This document shows positions 25,464 to 34,052 of a stretch of 64,000 nucleotides of DNA, piece by piece. Numbering within the stretch: position 1 is the first letter of the stretch; every line of letters begins with the position of its first letter. Origin of the DNA: an uncultured Rhodospirillaceae bacterium (lineage in GTDB: Bacteria; Pseudomonadota; Alphaproteobacteria; CAAGCB01; CAG-977). The DNA lies in the NCBI GenBank assembly GCA_900550445.1, contig URSF01000007.1:9504-73503 (forward strand), written 5' to 3'. Under the pieces are notes generated by a model that made no database searches, was not told where the DNA came from, and saw only the letters and a list, made by a program, of their open reading frames with translations. A program made the position numbers and the translations under genes.

Positions 25464-26921
25464 TCAGACTTTTAAAATACCGCGCCAGAACAGGAACAGG
25501 GTAATAACCGACACGATCACCAGCAGCCAGGCGAAAGACAATTCTCTGTCGCTGAATGTTTTTTCCGTCGGATTGTTTTCCCTGCGCGACCAGATAAAGA
25601 CCGGAATACCGATTGTCAGGAATAATACGGCCATCAGCAGATATTCCAATCCGGCGGCGTAAATCAGCCACAAAGCGTAAAAAGATCCCAGAATTGAACA
25701 GATCAAAGCTCCGGACCGCGGTACGGTAGCCGTTGCGGGATATTCTCCGTCTTCGCAGATTTTCCACAGATAAGCCATGCTGGACAGATAAGCCGGCAAC
25801 ACCATGACGCCCGTAATGGACAGCATGGTATTCCAGGCGTTATTGGAAAAATAGACCATTAAAATAGCCAACTGCATCAAGGAACTGGTAACCCACAGGG
25901 ATACCGAGGGGGATTTGTGTTCGTTTTCGGCGGCAAAGACTTTCGGAAAAGTGCCGTTTTGCGCGGCGGCAAAAGGAATTTCCGCCGTAATCATCGTCCA
26001 TGCCAGCCAGCTGGCCAAAACGGCGATCAGCAATCCGATATTCATCAGCCAGCTGCCCCATTTTCCGACGACGGCTTCCAGAACGCCGGCCGTTGACGGA
26101 TTGGGAACAGCGGCCAGTTCGGCCTGGCTCATAAATCCGTAAGGCAGAACGGACAGCAGAACATAAACAATCAGACAGCCCAAAAAACCGATAAAAGTCG
26201 CTTTTCCGACTTCCGATTTGTTTTCGGCGCGGTCAGACAAAACAACGGCGCCTTCAATCCCAATGAAGGCCCACAGCGTAACCAGCATTGTGCTTTTAAC
26301 CTGTTCCGGCACGGATCCCAAAGACGCCTGTCCGTGTGAAACCAGATTGCCCCAGAAATCAGCTTCAAACTGATGAATTTTGAACGCGAAAATCATAATC
26401 AGAATGAAAATGAACAGCGGCAGAATTTTAAATATGGTCGCAATCGTGTTGATAAAGCTGGCCTGCTGGACGCCGCGCAGAACAACGAAATTGAAAAACC
26501 AGATCAAAATCGATCCGCCGATAATGGAATAAAGGTTGTTTCCGCCTGCGAAATAGGGCGGGAAAAAGTAGTTCAGAGCGTCCATCGTAATGACGGCGTA
26601 TCCGACGTTGCCGAATATCTGGCAAAGCCAATATCCCCAGCCGATTGTAAAGCCCATAAACGGCCCGAATCCGTCGCGCGCGTACATATAGATGCCGGCG
26701 GTCAGATCAGGTTTCGCATCTGACAGAATACGGAATGAATTGGCCAGAAAATACATGCCGACGCCGGTTATGACCCAGGCGATCAGCACGGCTCCCACAG
26801 ATGCGCCGGCGGCCATGTTTTGCGGCAGACTGTAAATGCCGCCGCCGATCATCGAACTGATCACAACGCTGGCCAGCGCGATCAGTCCCAGTTTTTTGTT
26901 TGTGTTTTGTTGCTGTGCCAT
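25464..26921 (-). CDS. aaxC: Arginine/agmatine antiporter, AaxC-like (APC superfamily)
   Basis: A 485-aa protein with about 12 transmembrane helices. The first has the APC-family G-G-G-I-Y-S-L-P motif near residue 27-34. Overall it resembles basic amino acid antiporters (ArcD/AaxC group). AaxC of Chlamydia has almost the same length and exchanges external arginine for internal agmatine. The pyruvoyl arginine decarboxylase upstream supports that substrate pair over arginine/ornithine. AAAGGA precedes the ATG. A hairpin between the two genes may limit its transcription. Confidence 0.8.
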   Translation of the reverse strand: MAQQQNTNKKLGLIALASVVISSMIGGGIYSLPQNMAAGASVGAVLIAWVITGVGMYFLANSFRILSDAKPDLTAGIYMYARDGFGPFMGFTIGWGYWLCQIFGNVGYAVITMDALNYFFPPYFAGGNNLYSIIGGSILIWFFNFVVLRGVQQASFINTIATIFKILPLFIFILIMIFAFKIHQFEADFWGNLVSHGQASLGSVPEQVKSTMLVTLWAFIGIEGAVVLSDRAENKSEVGKATFIGFLGCLIVYVLLSVLPYGFMSQAELAAVPNPSTAGVLEAVVGKWGSWLMNIGLLIAVLASWLAWTMITAEIPFAAAQNGTFPKVFAAENEHKSPSVSLWVTSSLMQLAILMVYFSNNAWNTMLSITGVMVLPAYLSSMAYLWKICEDGEYPATATVPRSGALICSILGSFYALWLIYAAGLEYLLMAVLFLTIGIPVFIWSRRENNPTEKTFSDRELSFAWLLVIVSVITLFLFWRGILKV

Positions 26922-26941
26922 TTTAATATCCTTTTAAACAA

Positions 26942-26985
26942 AAAAAGCGGCATCGCTTTTGTTTCAAAAGTCGATACCGCTTTAA
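26942..26985 (-). terminator. Intercistronic terminator/attenuator between aaxB-like and aaxC-like genes
   Basis: On minus the order is AAGCGGTATCGACTTTTG, a short loop, CAAAAGCGATGCCGCTT, then seven T: a long stem with few mismatches. It lies immediately after the decarboxylase stop. Read-through would be needed for the antiporter unless it has its own promoter, so the enzyme is likely made in excess of the transporter. Confidence 0.75.
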
Positions 26986-26989
26986 GAAA

Positions 26990-27571
26990 TTACAATTTAA
27001 CGGGGTCGGCCGTTTCAAAGTTCAGGAAACCCAAAGCCGTTAAACAGTAAGCAAATTGCTGCGTAATATTGATGTAGTTATGGAACAGCTGGAATTCGCT
27101 GTGCTTTTCGACGCCGCGCAGTTCCAATTCATGGTTCAAAGATTTGTTCAGCCACATTTCCGCATGACCTTTGGCGATTTCGTCGTCAATATAGGTCGGA
27201 AAATATTCAACGTATTCGGCAGCCCAGCCGCCGATCAGCTTTCCGTTTTTGTCTTTTCCCCAGCAGATGCCGACGCCGGTTGCAATCGCGCGGTGTTCGT
27301 TGATGCAGGCTCCGTTCCCCGCGATGATGACTTCCAGAACCGCGCCGTGTTTAAAGAATTTGGATACTTTATCAACGGGAACGATATTGTTGTACAGTTC
27401 CGGCGGCAAAACGGAAGTATACGGAACAACGTTAAAATCCTGAATTTTTGCCTGTGTCAAAGCCGAATCGTAACAAAACGTTTCAAACGGCTGCGGCGGA
27501 ATTCCATCGTCGGCCTGGCCGACGCCGCCTGTGTGAAAAGCCAAAGTCGGATAGCGTGTACCTACTAACAT
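26990..27571 (-). CDS. aaxB: Pyruvoyl-dependent arginine decarboxylase proenzyme, AaxB-like
   Basis: A 193-aa proenzyme from the start at 27571, which has a strong AGGAGG site; an upstream in-frame start at 27676 gives an AT-rich extension and is rejected. Proteins of this family self-cleave before a serine to form the pyruvoyl group. Here the site is T52-S53 in P-Y-T-S-V-L, the same numbering as reported for chlamydial AaxB. The reaction is arginine to agmatine plus CO2, consuming a proton. Gly-rich and glutamate residues around 95-110 (A-G-N-G-A, G-V-G-I-C-W-G) fit the family. It lies between a matching antiporter and a divergent porin. Confidence 0.88.
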   Translation of the reverse strand: MLVGTRYPTLAFHTGGVGQADDGIPPQPFETFCYDSALTQAKIQDFNVVPYTSVLPPELYNNIVPVDKVSKFFKHGAVLEVIIAGNGACINEHRAIATGVGICWGKDKNGKLIGGWAAEYVEYFPTYIDDEIAKGHAEMWLNKSLNHELELRGVEKHSEFQLFHNYINITQQFAYCLTALGFLNFETADPVKL

Positions 27572-27784
27572 ATTTTTACCTCCTGAAAAAATGAATATAA
27601 AAAAGAAGACATTCTCCCTTTTCCATGAAAAGAGTAGAAAAAAATAATTTAGCTTCCTAGCTAGACTTGTTTTCATAAATAATTATATTCCTATACATTT
27701 CTATATATGCATGTTGCTGTATTTTTATTTTGATTTATATGATTTATGTTTTTCTTTGTTTTATTATAATTTTGCGAGGATCTG
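27572..27784. promoter_or_regulatory. Divergent control region of the arginine system
   Basis: 213 bases, very AT-rich, between the decarboxylase and porin starts. It holds strong ribosome sites on both sides (AGGAGG on minus; GCGAGGA on plus) and several TATAAT-like boxes, such as the TTATAAT near 27770. No single promoter can be fixed by eye. Shared control of both transcripts is likely. Confidence 0.5.
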
Positions 27785-29077
27785 ATGAAAAATAGAAGAT
27801 ATAAACAAATAAAAAGTACGCGGGTATTTTCATTTACCTGCGCCGCTGTTTTGTTTTCTCTGCCTGTTTGCGCGCAGCAAACGGAACAATTTGAAATAAC
27901 GGAACAGTTTGATGTTTCGGCGACTCAGCCGCAGCTGAACAACGGCGGCAAATTGTCTACGCGTTTGAAAAATGCGATGAAACGTTTGGAAAACGACGTT
28001 GACGGCATTGAAAAAGATTATAATCAGTTTAAATCCATGTTGTCTGACGATTTCGGGATCCAGTATTCTCTGGACGTGTCTTTTATGGGGCAAAAAGGGG
28101 TTCCGAACGGGGGAAAAACGGCGACTCAAAGCATTTATGCGCCGACGATTTCCTGGCAGATTTTTAATGATGACACGTTTGGTTCCGGAACGCTTAATGC
28201 GTCTTATACGGCAGTACGTTATTGGGGAAACAAAGCCGAAAATATCGGTGACAAACTGTTTTTGGCCAATTCGATCAATGATTATTCAACGCCGTCCAAC
28301 GCTATAGACCAGTTAAGTTATACGCAGTCTTTGTTTTCAAATAAATTTTCGATTACCGTCGGGCAGTTTCCTTTGTCCGATTTTGACGGGACGCAATATG
28401 ATTCCAACCAACAGACAAATTTTATCAATTATGCTTTATCTCAAAATGCCAGCGAAACGTATCCGATTGCCGGGTTAGGGGCGTATATCCAGATTAATCC
28501 GAATGACGAATGGTCTTTTGCCGGCGGTTTTCAAAACGCCCGCAATATAACGGGGCAAACATTGTCTTCAAAAGGTTGGGGAGATCACCGCTTTACAACA
28601 TTCGGTTCCGTTTCCTATACGCCGACGATTAACGGCAAAACGGGCGAGTATTCTTTATTGGTTTATAATCAGCCGGGAGTCGAAACTCAACCGCAGAATA
28701 CGACGGGGTGGTCTGTCAATATGTCGCAGAATTTAACACAAAAGTGGGGTGTTTTTCTGCGCGCCAACGCCGCGACGGGCGATTCAATGCCGATAACGCA
28801 GTCGTATGTTTTGGGCGGCGTGTATAATAATCCTTTGGACCGTAATCCGCTGGATCAGATCGGTTTTGCCGTGGCTTACAACAAAGTCAGCAAGGACTAT
28901 TTTGATTCTTCGGAACCGATGCGCCAATATGAAACGGTATTGGAAACATACTGGAATATCGGCATTACGCAGTTTTTTACGATTGCGCCGGATATTCAGC
29001 TGTATGTTCACCCCGCTTCAAAACGCGACAGGGATTTCGGCACGGTATTCAGTTTACGCGGCACGATCTTGCTGTAG
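27785..29077 (+). CDS. aaxA: OprB-family porin, AaxA-like
   Basis: A 430-aa outer-membrane protein with a signal peptide ending V-C-A-Q near residue 31. A coiled segment follows (L-K-N-A-M-K-R-L-E-N-D-V), then a barrel with alternating strands. The carbohydrate-selective porin (OprB) look is clear: W-Q-I-F-N-D, Q-F-P-L-S-D-F-D-G, a W-G-V-F-L-R-A strand and a terminal L-R-G-T-I-L-L. In Chlamydia the OprB-type AaxA lets arginine through the outer membrane for AaxB/AaxC. Here it is divergent from aaxB, sharing a 213-bp AT-rich control region. Function as an arginine porin is inference from context. Confidence 0.75.
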   Translation: MKNRRYKQIKSTRVFSFTCAAVLFSLPVCAQQTEQFEITEQFDVSATQPQLNNGGKLSTRLKNAMKRLENDVDGIEKDYNQFKSMLSDDFGIQYSLDVSFMGQKGVPNGGKTATQSIYAPTISWQIFNDDTFGSGTLNASYTAVRYWGNKAENIGDKLFLANSINDYSTPSNAIDQLSYTQSLFSNKFSITVGQFPLSDFDGTQYDSNQQTNFINYALSQNASETYPIAGLGAYIQINPNDEWSFAGGFQNARNITGQTLSSKGWGDHRFTTFGSVSYTPTINGKTGEYSLLVYNQPGVETQPQNTTGWSVNMSQNLTQKWGVFLRANAATGDSMPITQSYVLGGVYNNPLDRNPLDQIGFAVAYNKVSKDYFDSSEPMRQYETVLETYWNIGITQFFTIAPDIQLYVHPASKRDRDFGTVFSLRGTILL

Positions 29078-29602
29078 TTTCACGGAAGAGCCCGAATCGT
29101 TCAGGCTCTTTTTTTGATCTTTTTTCATGCGCCAAAGCGTAAAAGAATAAATTAACATGCCGGTTATATCTTCGACGACTCCGCCGACGGATCGGCCGGC
29201 AATATCGTGGATCAGCCATAAACAGTAGCAGAAGATAAAACATATTCTTAGTTTTATACCGCCGGAATAAGCCGCGACAAACGTTGCCAGAACGACGGCT
29301 GCCACCGGCAGCAGACTGTACGGGGTTTTATAACTGAAGTAGCCGGATATCAAAGCGATGGCGGCGAACGGATAGGCTATGACGGCGCCTTTGAAATGAA
29401 TGTTTAAATACATTCGGCTGCCGACGATGATTTTAGACAGACAGGCGCTGATGTTTCCCAGCAAAAAATGATGTATGCTGAACAAAGCGTTTGACGCGGC
29501 AAACAGTAAGAACAGCTTTTTATCATTTTTTTGAAAAGCTCCCGTCATCGAAACGGCATAAGCAATGTATCCCAGCAGCTGAGTCGCCGAAAAAAAATCC
29601 AT
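29054..29602 (-). CDS. ygjV: YgjV-family inner-membrane protein
   Basis: A 182-aa membrane protein with about six helices, including the S-N-A-L-F-S-I-H-H-F-L-L-G motif near residues 37-49 that marks the YgjV (Imp-YgjV) family. Its function is unknown. It is last in a tight minus-strand group with ubiA-like, hisH and hisF, 11 bases after hisF. The 3' end overlaps the porin gene by 24 bases. Confidence 0.75.
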   Translation of the reverse strand: MDFFSATQLLGYIAYAVSMTGAFQKNDKKLFLLFAASNALFSIHHFLLGNISACLSKIIVGSRMYLNIHFKGAVIAYPFAAIALISGYFSYKTPYSLLPVAAVVLATFVAAYSGGIKLRICFIFCYCLWLIHDIAGRSVGGVVEDITGMLIYSFTLWRMKKDQKKSLNDSGSSVKLQQDRAA

Positions 29603-29613
29603 GATAAATTTCC

Positions 29614-30375
29614 TTATCCCAGCCGGACGTCAATATGCTTTTGCTGCAGCGCAAGTTTTAAATCCGGAACGGGCAGAGTGCCGTAATGAAAAATCGACGC
29701 TGCCAACGCCGCGTCCGCATGACCTTTTGTAAACACATCGACGAAATGTTCCGGATCCGGCCCCGCACCGCCCGAAGCAATGACGGGCAGATTTGTATTT
29801 TGGGATACCAGAGCCGTCAGTTCCAGATCAAATCCTTTCTGCGTTCCGTCCGCGTCCATTGATGTCAGCAAGATTTCTCCGGCTCCCAGAGATTCGATTT
29901 CTTTTACCCAGTCAAGGACTTTTTTATCTGTTTTTTTCTGTCCCGCATTGACGACGACATAAAAATCTCCGTCAAAACGCCGGGCGTCGACGGCGATAAC
30001 AACACACTGCGATCCGAATTGTTCGGCAGCCTGTTTAATCAGCTGCGGATTTGCAACGGCGGCGGTGTTCAGTGAAACTTTGTCCGCTCCGGCCAGCAGC
30101 AAAGCGCGAATATCTTCGATTGTTTTGATGCCGCCCCCGACCGTAAAGGGGATAAAGACTTCTTTTGCAACGCGTTCCACGACGTCCAGCATCGTTTTAC
30201 GCCCGTCGTTCGTTGCCGTAATGTCCAAAAAAACCAGTTCGTCCGCCCCTTCCTGCGAATATTTTCGCGCCAAAGAAACCGGATCGCCGGCATATTTCAG
30301 ATTTTCAAAGTTGACTCCTTTGACGGTTTGTCCGTCTTTGACGTCCAGACAGGGAATAATGCGTTTTGTCAGCAT
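29614..30375 (-). CDS. hisF: Imidazole glycerol phosphate synthase cyclase subunit HisF
   Basis: A 253-aa (beta-alpha)8 barrel. Catalytic D11 (C-L-D-V) and D130 (A-V-D-A-R-R) are present, with phosphate loops around G80-82 and A-S-G-G-A-G near 225. It joins ammonia from HisH to PRFAR, giving imidazole glycerol phosphate and AICAR. The start at 30375 follows AAGGAGAA; a longer in-frame ORF lies over hisH and is rejected. No other his gene is in the window. Confidence 0.92.
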   Translation of the reverse strand: MLTKRIIPCLDVKDGQTVKGVNFENLKYAGDPVSLARKYSQEGADELVFLDITATNDGRKTMLDVVERVAKEVFIPFTVGGGIKTIEDIRALLLAGADKVSLNTAAVANPQLIKQAAEQFGSQCVVIAVDARRFDGDFYVVVNAGQKKTDKKVLDWVKEIESLGAGEILLTSMDADGTQKGFDLELTALVSQNTNLPVIASGGAGPDPEHFVDVFTKGHADAALAASIFHYGTLPVPDLKLALQQKHIDVRLG

Positions 30376-30385
30376 GCTTTTCTCC

Positions 30386-30970
30386 TTATCCTTCAACCCA
30401 TCTGCGGATTGTTTCGTGCCCCGTCCGTCCGCTTTTTTCGGGGTGGAACTGTGTCGCCGTAATGTTTTCGACCTGAACGGCTGCCGTAAACGGAATATAG
30501 TATTCGGCTGTTGCGGAAATGACGGCCGGGTCGTCGCACACAACGTGATAAGAGTTTACAAAATAATAAAAATCTTCGTTCAGAAAGGTGTTTGCCTTTG
30601 TCGTTTTGATTTTATTCCAGCCGATCTGCGGAATTTTTCCTTGGGTAAAGCGGATATTTTTTCCTTTTAACAGTCCCAATCCGTTGACGCCCGGCGCTTC
30701 TTCGGAAGATTCGAACAAAACCTGCAGCCCGACGCATATTCCCAGGAAAGGAACGCCGCTTAAAATCGTTTGGCGCAGCGGTTCGGCCAGCCCTTTGAAC
30801 TTCAAAGCTTCCATCACCTGCCCGAAATGCCCTTGTCCCGGAAAGATCAGCCTGTCCGCCCGGGCGATGTCTTCGGCTTTGTCCGTGACACCGTACGGCA
30901 ATCCGAAAGAATCCAGCATATTGATAACGCTTTTTAAATTGCCGCCGCCGTAATCCAGAACCGTCAGCAT
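30386..30970 (-). CDS. hisH: Imidazole glycerol phosphate synthase glutaminase subunit HisH
   Basis: A 194-aa class I glutamine amidotransferase. The nucleophile is C79 in G-I-C-V-G-L-Q, and the H-E pair lies in F-H-P-E-K-S-G near 175. It feeds ammonia to HisF, which follows by ten bases. In many histidine operons hisA lies between these two; here they are adjacent and placed after a UbiA-type gene. Confidence 0.92.
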   Translation of the reverse strand: MLTVLDYGGGNLKSVINMLDSFGLPYGVTDKAEDIARADRLIFPGQGHFGQVMEALKFKGLAEPLRQTILSGVPFLGICVGLQVLFESSEEAPGVNGLGLLKGKNIRFTQGKIPQIGWNKIKTTKANTFLNEDFYYFVNSYHVVCDDPAVISATAEYYIPFTAAVQVENITATQFHPEKSGRTGHETIRRWVEG

Positions 30971-30981
30971 GTTTTTCCTCC

Positions 30982-31878
30982 TTAAAAAAACAGCCGGCCG
31001 TACATTAACAGGATCATGTACAAACCGTATAAAACCACCAAAAGAATCAAAACCTTGTCAGATGTCAAAACATCTACGGGATCGGCATACGTTTTTGATT
31101 CAATCAACAGACTGTAACGCATACAGATCAATAAAACCAGCGGAACCGTCCAGATTCTGGCATTTGACGGGTCGGGCATTGCCGGAATGGGCGAAATCGC
31201 CCACAAAGCATAAAAAGCAATCGTCAGCGTTAAACACATATACATGTTTTTATCCAGAAATTCCGGCGTATAGAACTTTAAAACGCCGTTGATTTCGTGG
31301 TTGTTGTCGATTCTTTTCTGCAATTCGTTGCGCCGTTTGCCCAATCCCAGATAAGCCGACATTGTCGTGACGGTCAGATACAGCCAGACCGAAACCGTTT
31401 CGATAATCAGACTGGCGCCGTAGAAAATTCTGATCAAAAAGCCCAGTACCAGAAAAGCAATATCCAGCAGCGGTATTTTTTTTATTCGCAGAGAATAAAG
31501 GACGTTCATTATCAGATATAACAGCAGCAATCCGGCCGGTTGAAGGCAAGTTGACGCCGTCAAATTAATTCCGGCAGCGGCAATGATCAGCAAACAAAAC
31601 AAAATTTTTACAGTTGTCGGAGTGACCTGTCCTGCGGCCAGAGGGCGATTTTTTTTGATTTCGTGCAGTTTATCCGTTTCAATATCGCGCAGATCGTTGA
31701 AAATATAAACGGCCGAAGCCGTAAAATTAAAAGCTATCCAGCCTAATAAGGTTTTAAAAAAATTTTCCGGATTTAATAAATTTCCGCTGAAGATCAGAGG
31801 CGCGAAAATCAACACGTTTTTCAGCCAATGTTTCGGCCGGCACAGACGGATCAGGGCGATAGATGTTGAAAGGGACAT
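30982..31878 (-). CDS. UbiA-family prenyltransferase, decaprenyl-phosphate phosphoribosyltransferase type
   Basis: A 298-aa membrane protein with about eight helices. The opening R-P-K-H-W-L-K-N-V-L-I-F-A-P and the first aspartate motif N-D-L-R-D-I-E-T-D (about 61-69) match the branch that transfers 5-phosphoribose from PRPP to polyprenyl phosphate, rather than the quinone or heme branches. The product would feed an arabinose or ribose polyprenyl donor. GGAG precedes the ATG. It leads the group with hisH and hisF, which also belong to PRPP-derived metabolism, though a shared function is not shown. Confidence 0.72.
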   Translation of the reverse strand: MSLSTSIALIRLCRPKHWLKNVLIFAPLIFSGNLLNPENFFKTLLGWIAFNFTASAVYIFNDLRDIETDKLHEIKKNRPLAAGQVTPTTVKILFCLLIIAAAGINLTASTCLQPAGLLLLYLIMNVLYSLRIKKIPLLDIAFLVLGFLIRIFYGASLIIETVSVWLYLTVTTMSAYLGLGKRRNELQKRIDNNHEINGVLKFYTPEFLDKNMYMCLTLTIAFYALWAISPIPAMPDPSNARIWTVPLVLLICMRYSLLIESKTYADPVDVLTSDKVLILLVVLYGLYMILLMYGRLFF

Positions 31879-31972
31879 TGTATTCTCCGCGATTAGCCCA
31901 ACATAACATTGTTTTTTTGAAAAGGAAAGGGGCGGTTTTCGTTAAAAAGAGGTGTTTGTTTCTAAAAATTTA

Positions 31973-32001
31973 TTGCAAAATGAAAATTAAGGGACTATAA
32001 C
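31973..32001 (+). promoter_or_regulatory. tRNA-Lys promoter
   Basis: TTGCAA (31973-31978), a 17-base spacer and TATAAC (31996-32001), ending 15 bases before the tRNA. This is a good sigma-70-type match at the right distance. Confidence 0.7.
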
Positions 32002-32016
32002 TTTTTTGAAGTTCAG

Positions 32017-32092
<76 letters not shown>

Positions 32093-32127
32093 ATAAAAAA
32101 GGGTGTCGGAAGACGCCCTTTTTTATT
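32093..32127 (+). terminator. Terminator after tRNA-Lys
   Basis: A long near-perfect stem (AATAAAAAAGGGTGTC / GACGCCCTTTTTTATT) with a GGAA loop. It starts at the base after the CCA end. Confidence 0.9.
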
Positions 32128-32375
32128 GGTTAGAAGAGGCGGATCGGAATCCGCTAAGCGGATTCGGTCACCTTTGGTAACGACGCGCAGGACGATAGTC
32201 CGATCGGCCCCCTTGAGGGGTGAACGAAGTGAACAATCTCTCATCAATCGCTAAAACGTCGAAGAGTTCTTTTTTTCTCGGCGAAAAGCTAAAATCTTAT
32301 TGGGCGGGATTGAAATCTTATCAACCATATGCGCACGGCAGACCGATCATAAAGGCGATAAAATGCCAGAATATA
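32128..32375 (+). repeat. Hairpin string downstream of tRNA-Lys
   Basis: 248 bases with no supported gene. The first half is a chain of short hairpins: GCGGAT/ATCCGC (32139-32154) with an alternative AATCCGC/GCGGATT, GGAC/GTCC (32190-32201) and CCCC/GGGG (32209-32220). It then returns to a degenerate copy of the tRNA 3' end (CTCTCATCAATCGC near 32238 against CCCTCATCGCC). The layout resembles the repeat unit after tRNA-Ala at the window end. Confidence 0.5.
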
Positions 32376-33497
32376 TTATTTTTTTTCAATCATTAATAAC
32401 GGGACGCACATTTCCTGTGCCGTCATGCCGGAATGATTGGCTTTAAACAAAATCGGATCCCGTTCGCCCGTAAAATAACGCAACGCCCTTTTGCCGTAAG
32501 CAATCGCAACGAAATCCCCCAGGAAATCGGGAACCATAAAGTGCATTTTGCCGTTGCCGATTATGCCCGTTTTTAAAAATGCGTCTTTGGTAAACAGGCG
32601 AAAATCATCACAAAACAAACGGTTAAAGTATTTCTGAAAGTCATTCAGATACGCTTCTTTCACAAAGAACGTAATAAATCTGGATTCCAAAGCCGGTGGA
32701 CGGATCAGCATCTGACACAGATCGGGATAATCGTTTAACGAGATTTCTTCGACATCGATTTCCCCGTGATCCGCGGTGATGATCAACAGGGAATCTTCAA
32801 GTTGATCTGCCAACGCTTTCAGATGAATGTCCAGATCTGATAGGATATCCTTGATTTCCTGAGAATAGCTGCCGTGCTTATGTGCGCTGGCATCAGGTTC
32901 TTTCCAATAAGCCGCAAGTAACTTTGAGTGATCGTTTTGTTTGCACAAGGAAAGGATTTGTTCACAGAAAGCTTTGAAATCGAGAAGATCGTTTCTGTCA
33001 AATTTTTGAATTTTGTGAAATTCGACAGACGGATTGCGCGCGGTTATTTTGTCATAAATGGTTTCATATTTCAGAATATCCGTTGCCGGCGGCGGCGTTT
33101 GTAATTTTTTACCGCTGTAGCAGGCGGTGTTCAGGAAATTTTCGATGATTTCGTCATATTGCTTATAATAACTCGACCACCCCAGCCAACCGCTTTCATA
33201 CGGCGTTAATCCGGAGTGACAAGCCGTTGTCGCCGCTGTTGTTGTCGGCGGAAAGACGGAAAAAATTTGCGCGGAGATATGTTGCCGGATAAAGCTTGTT
33301 TCGGGCAGATTTTGTTCGATCAGATCCGTTCCCATGCCGTCAAGAATCATAAAAATGACATTTTTATAATTTTTTGCCAGTTTCTCGTCCAAAAGCTTTA
33401 AGGAAGGGTGGTAGGTTTTAACGTTGTAATACTTCAGTAAAGAATTACTGACGGAAACAAGACTGCGGTCATAATCAAAGCGAAACGTTTTTTGCAT
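32376..33497 (-). CDS. Alkaline phosphatase superfamily protein (nucleotide pyrophosphatase/phosphodiesterase-like)
   Basis: A 373-aa protein with the metal and nucleophile motifs of the AlkP fold: an L-D-G-M-G site near 53, the F-P-P-T-T-T-A nucleophile region near 82-88 (threonine), and A-D-H-G-E near 240. This is the type-I phosphodiesterase/pyrophosphatase branch. No signal peptide is seen, so it is probably cytoplasmic. Substrate unknown; phosphonate, nucleotide or phospholipid esters are all possible. Confidence 0.75.
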   Translation of the reverse strand: MQKTFRFDYDRSLVSVSNSLLKYYNVKTYHPSLKLLDEKLAKNYKNVIFMILDGMGTDLIEQNLPETSFIRQHISAQIFSVFPPTTTAATTACHSGLTPYESGWLGWSSYYKQYDEIIENFLNTACYSGKKLQTPPPATDILKYETIYDKITARNPSVEFHKIQKFDRNDLLDFKAFCEQILSLCKQNDHSKLLAAYWKEPDASAHKHGSYSQEIKDILSDLDIHLKALADQLEDSLLIITADHGEIDVEEISLNDYPDLCQMLIRPPALESRFITFFVKEAYLNDFQKYFNRLFCDDFRLFTKDAFLKTGIIGNGKMHFMVPDFLGDFVAIAYGKRALRYFTGERDPILFKANHSGMTAQEMCVPLLMIEKK

Positions 33498-33545
33498 TCG
33501 GGCGTGTTCCTGTTATTTTGTGGCAGTTTTTCTGTTCGGTGTTTT

Positions 33546-34052
33546 TTATTTTTCCCATACGTTAATGATTTCCCCGATATACATGCTGTGGATTCCCGTG
33601 CCGTTGTCATAAAAGCGCTTGGCTTCTTTATCAATAAAATCCGGATTAAACAGCGCTTTATAGATCGTTTTTGCTTCTATAACCAGATTTGCTTCTTTGA
33701 AAAAAGGATTGCCCAATTCGGTAAAGACGGGTGTCAAACCGGCATTTTGCACTTTATTTTTTTCGTCCCGGCCGGAATGAGTGCCAAGGTATGTCAATGC
33801 GGGACGCATTTGTTCGGGAAAACCGGAAACGGTGAAATACGGATAACGTTCCATAAAACCGTAAGTATACCGGCTGGAGGACACGTAAACGGTAATGATA
33901 TGCTTTCCCCACAGTTCGCCCAGCGTACCCCAGGCGATTGTCATGGCGTTCATGTCGTCTTTTTTTCCGACACCGAGAGCCGCCCAATCTTTGCTGAACA
34001 GCGTTACCGGATTTTTTATTTCAAAAGGGGTGATTTTTTTCCATTCGTTCAT
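33546..34052 (-). CDS. Flavin-reductase-like FMN-binding protein
   Basis: A 168-aa protein with the flavin reductase fold (N-A-M-T-I-A-W-G-T near 35, S-S-S-R-Y-T near 60, F-T-V-S-G-F-P near 73). The ATG at 34052 has AAGGA nine bases upstream. The frame stays open above this start and encodes an excellent signal peptide up to about 34170. That peptide's own ATG (34189) with AGGAAGG site is one base out of frame, at runs of six A and seven T read on minus. So the gene may be an exported protein with a frame break, or have two forms. Substrate unknown. Confidence 0.75.
   Translation of the reverse strand: MNEWKKITPFEIKNPVTLFSKDWAALGVGKKDDMNAMTIAWGTLGELWGKHIITVYVSSSRYTYGFMERYPYFTVSGFPEQMRPALTYLGTHSGRDEKNKVQNAGLTPVFTELGNPFFKEANLVIEAKTIYKALFNPDFIDKEAKRFYDNGTGIHSMYIGEIINVWEK

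Noticed and set aside
27572..27676. Longer N-terminus for the arginine decarboxylase
   Set aside because: The start at 27571 has AGGAGG and puts the cleavage site at T52-S53; the extension is AT-rich, aromatic-rich and lacks a ribosome site.
29614..31000. A full histidine operon
   Set aside because: Only hisH and hisF are found; flanking genes are ubiA-like and ygjV.
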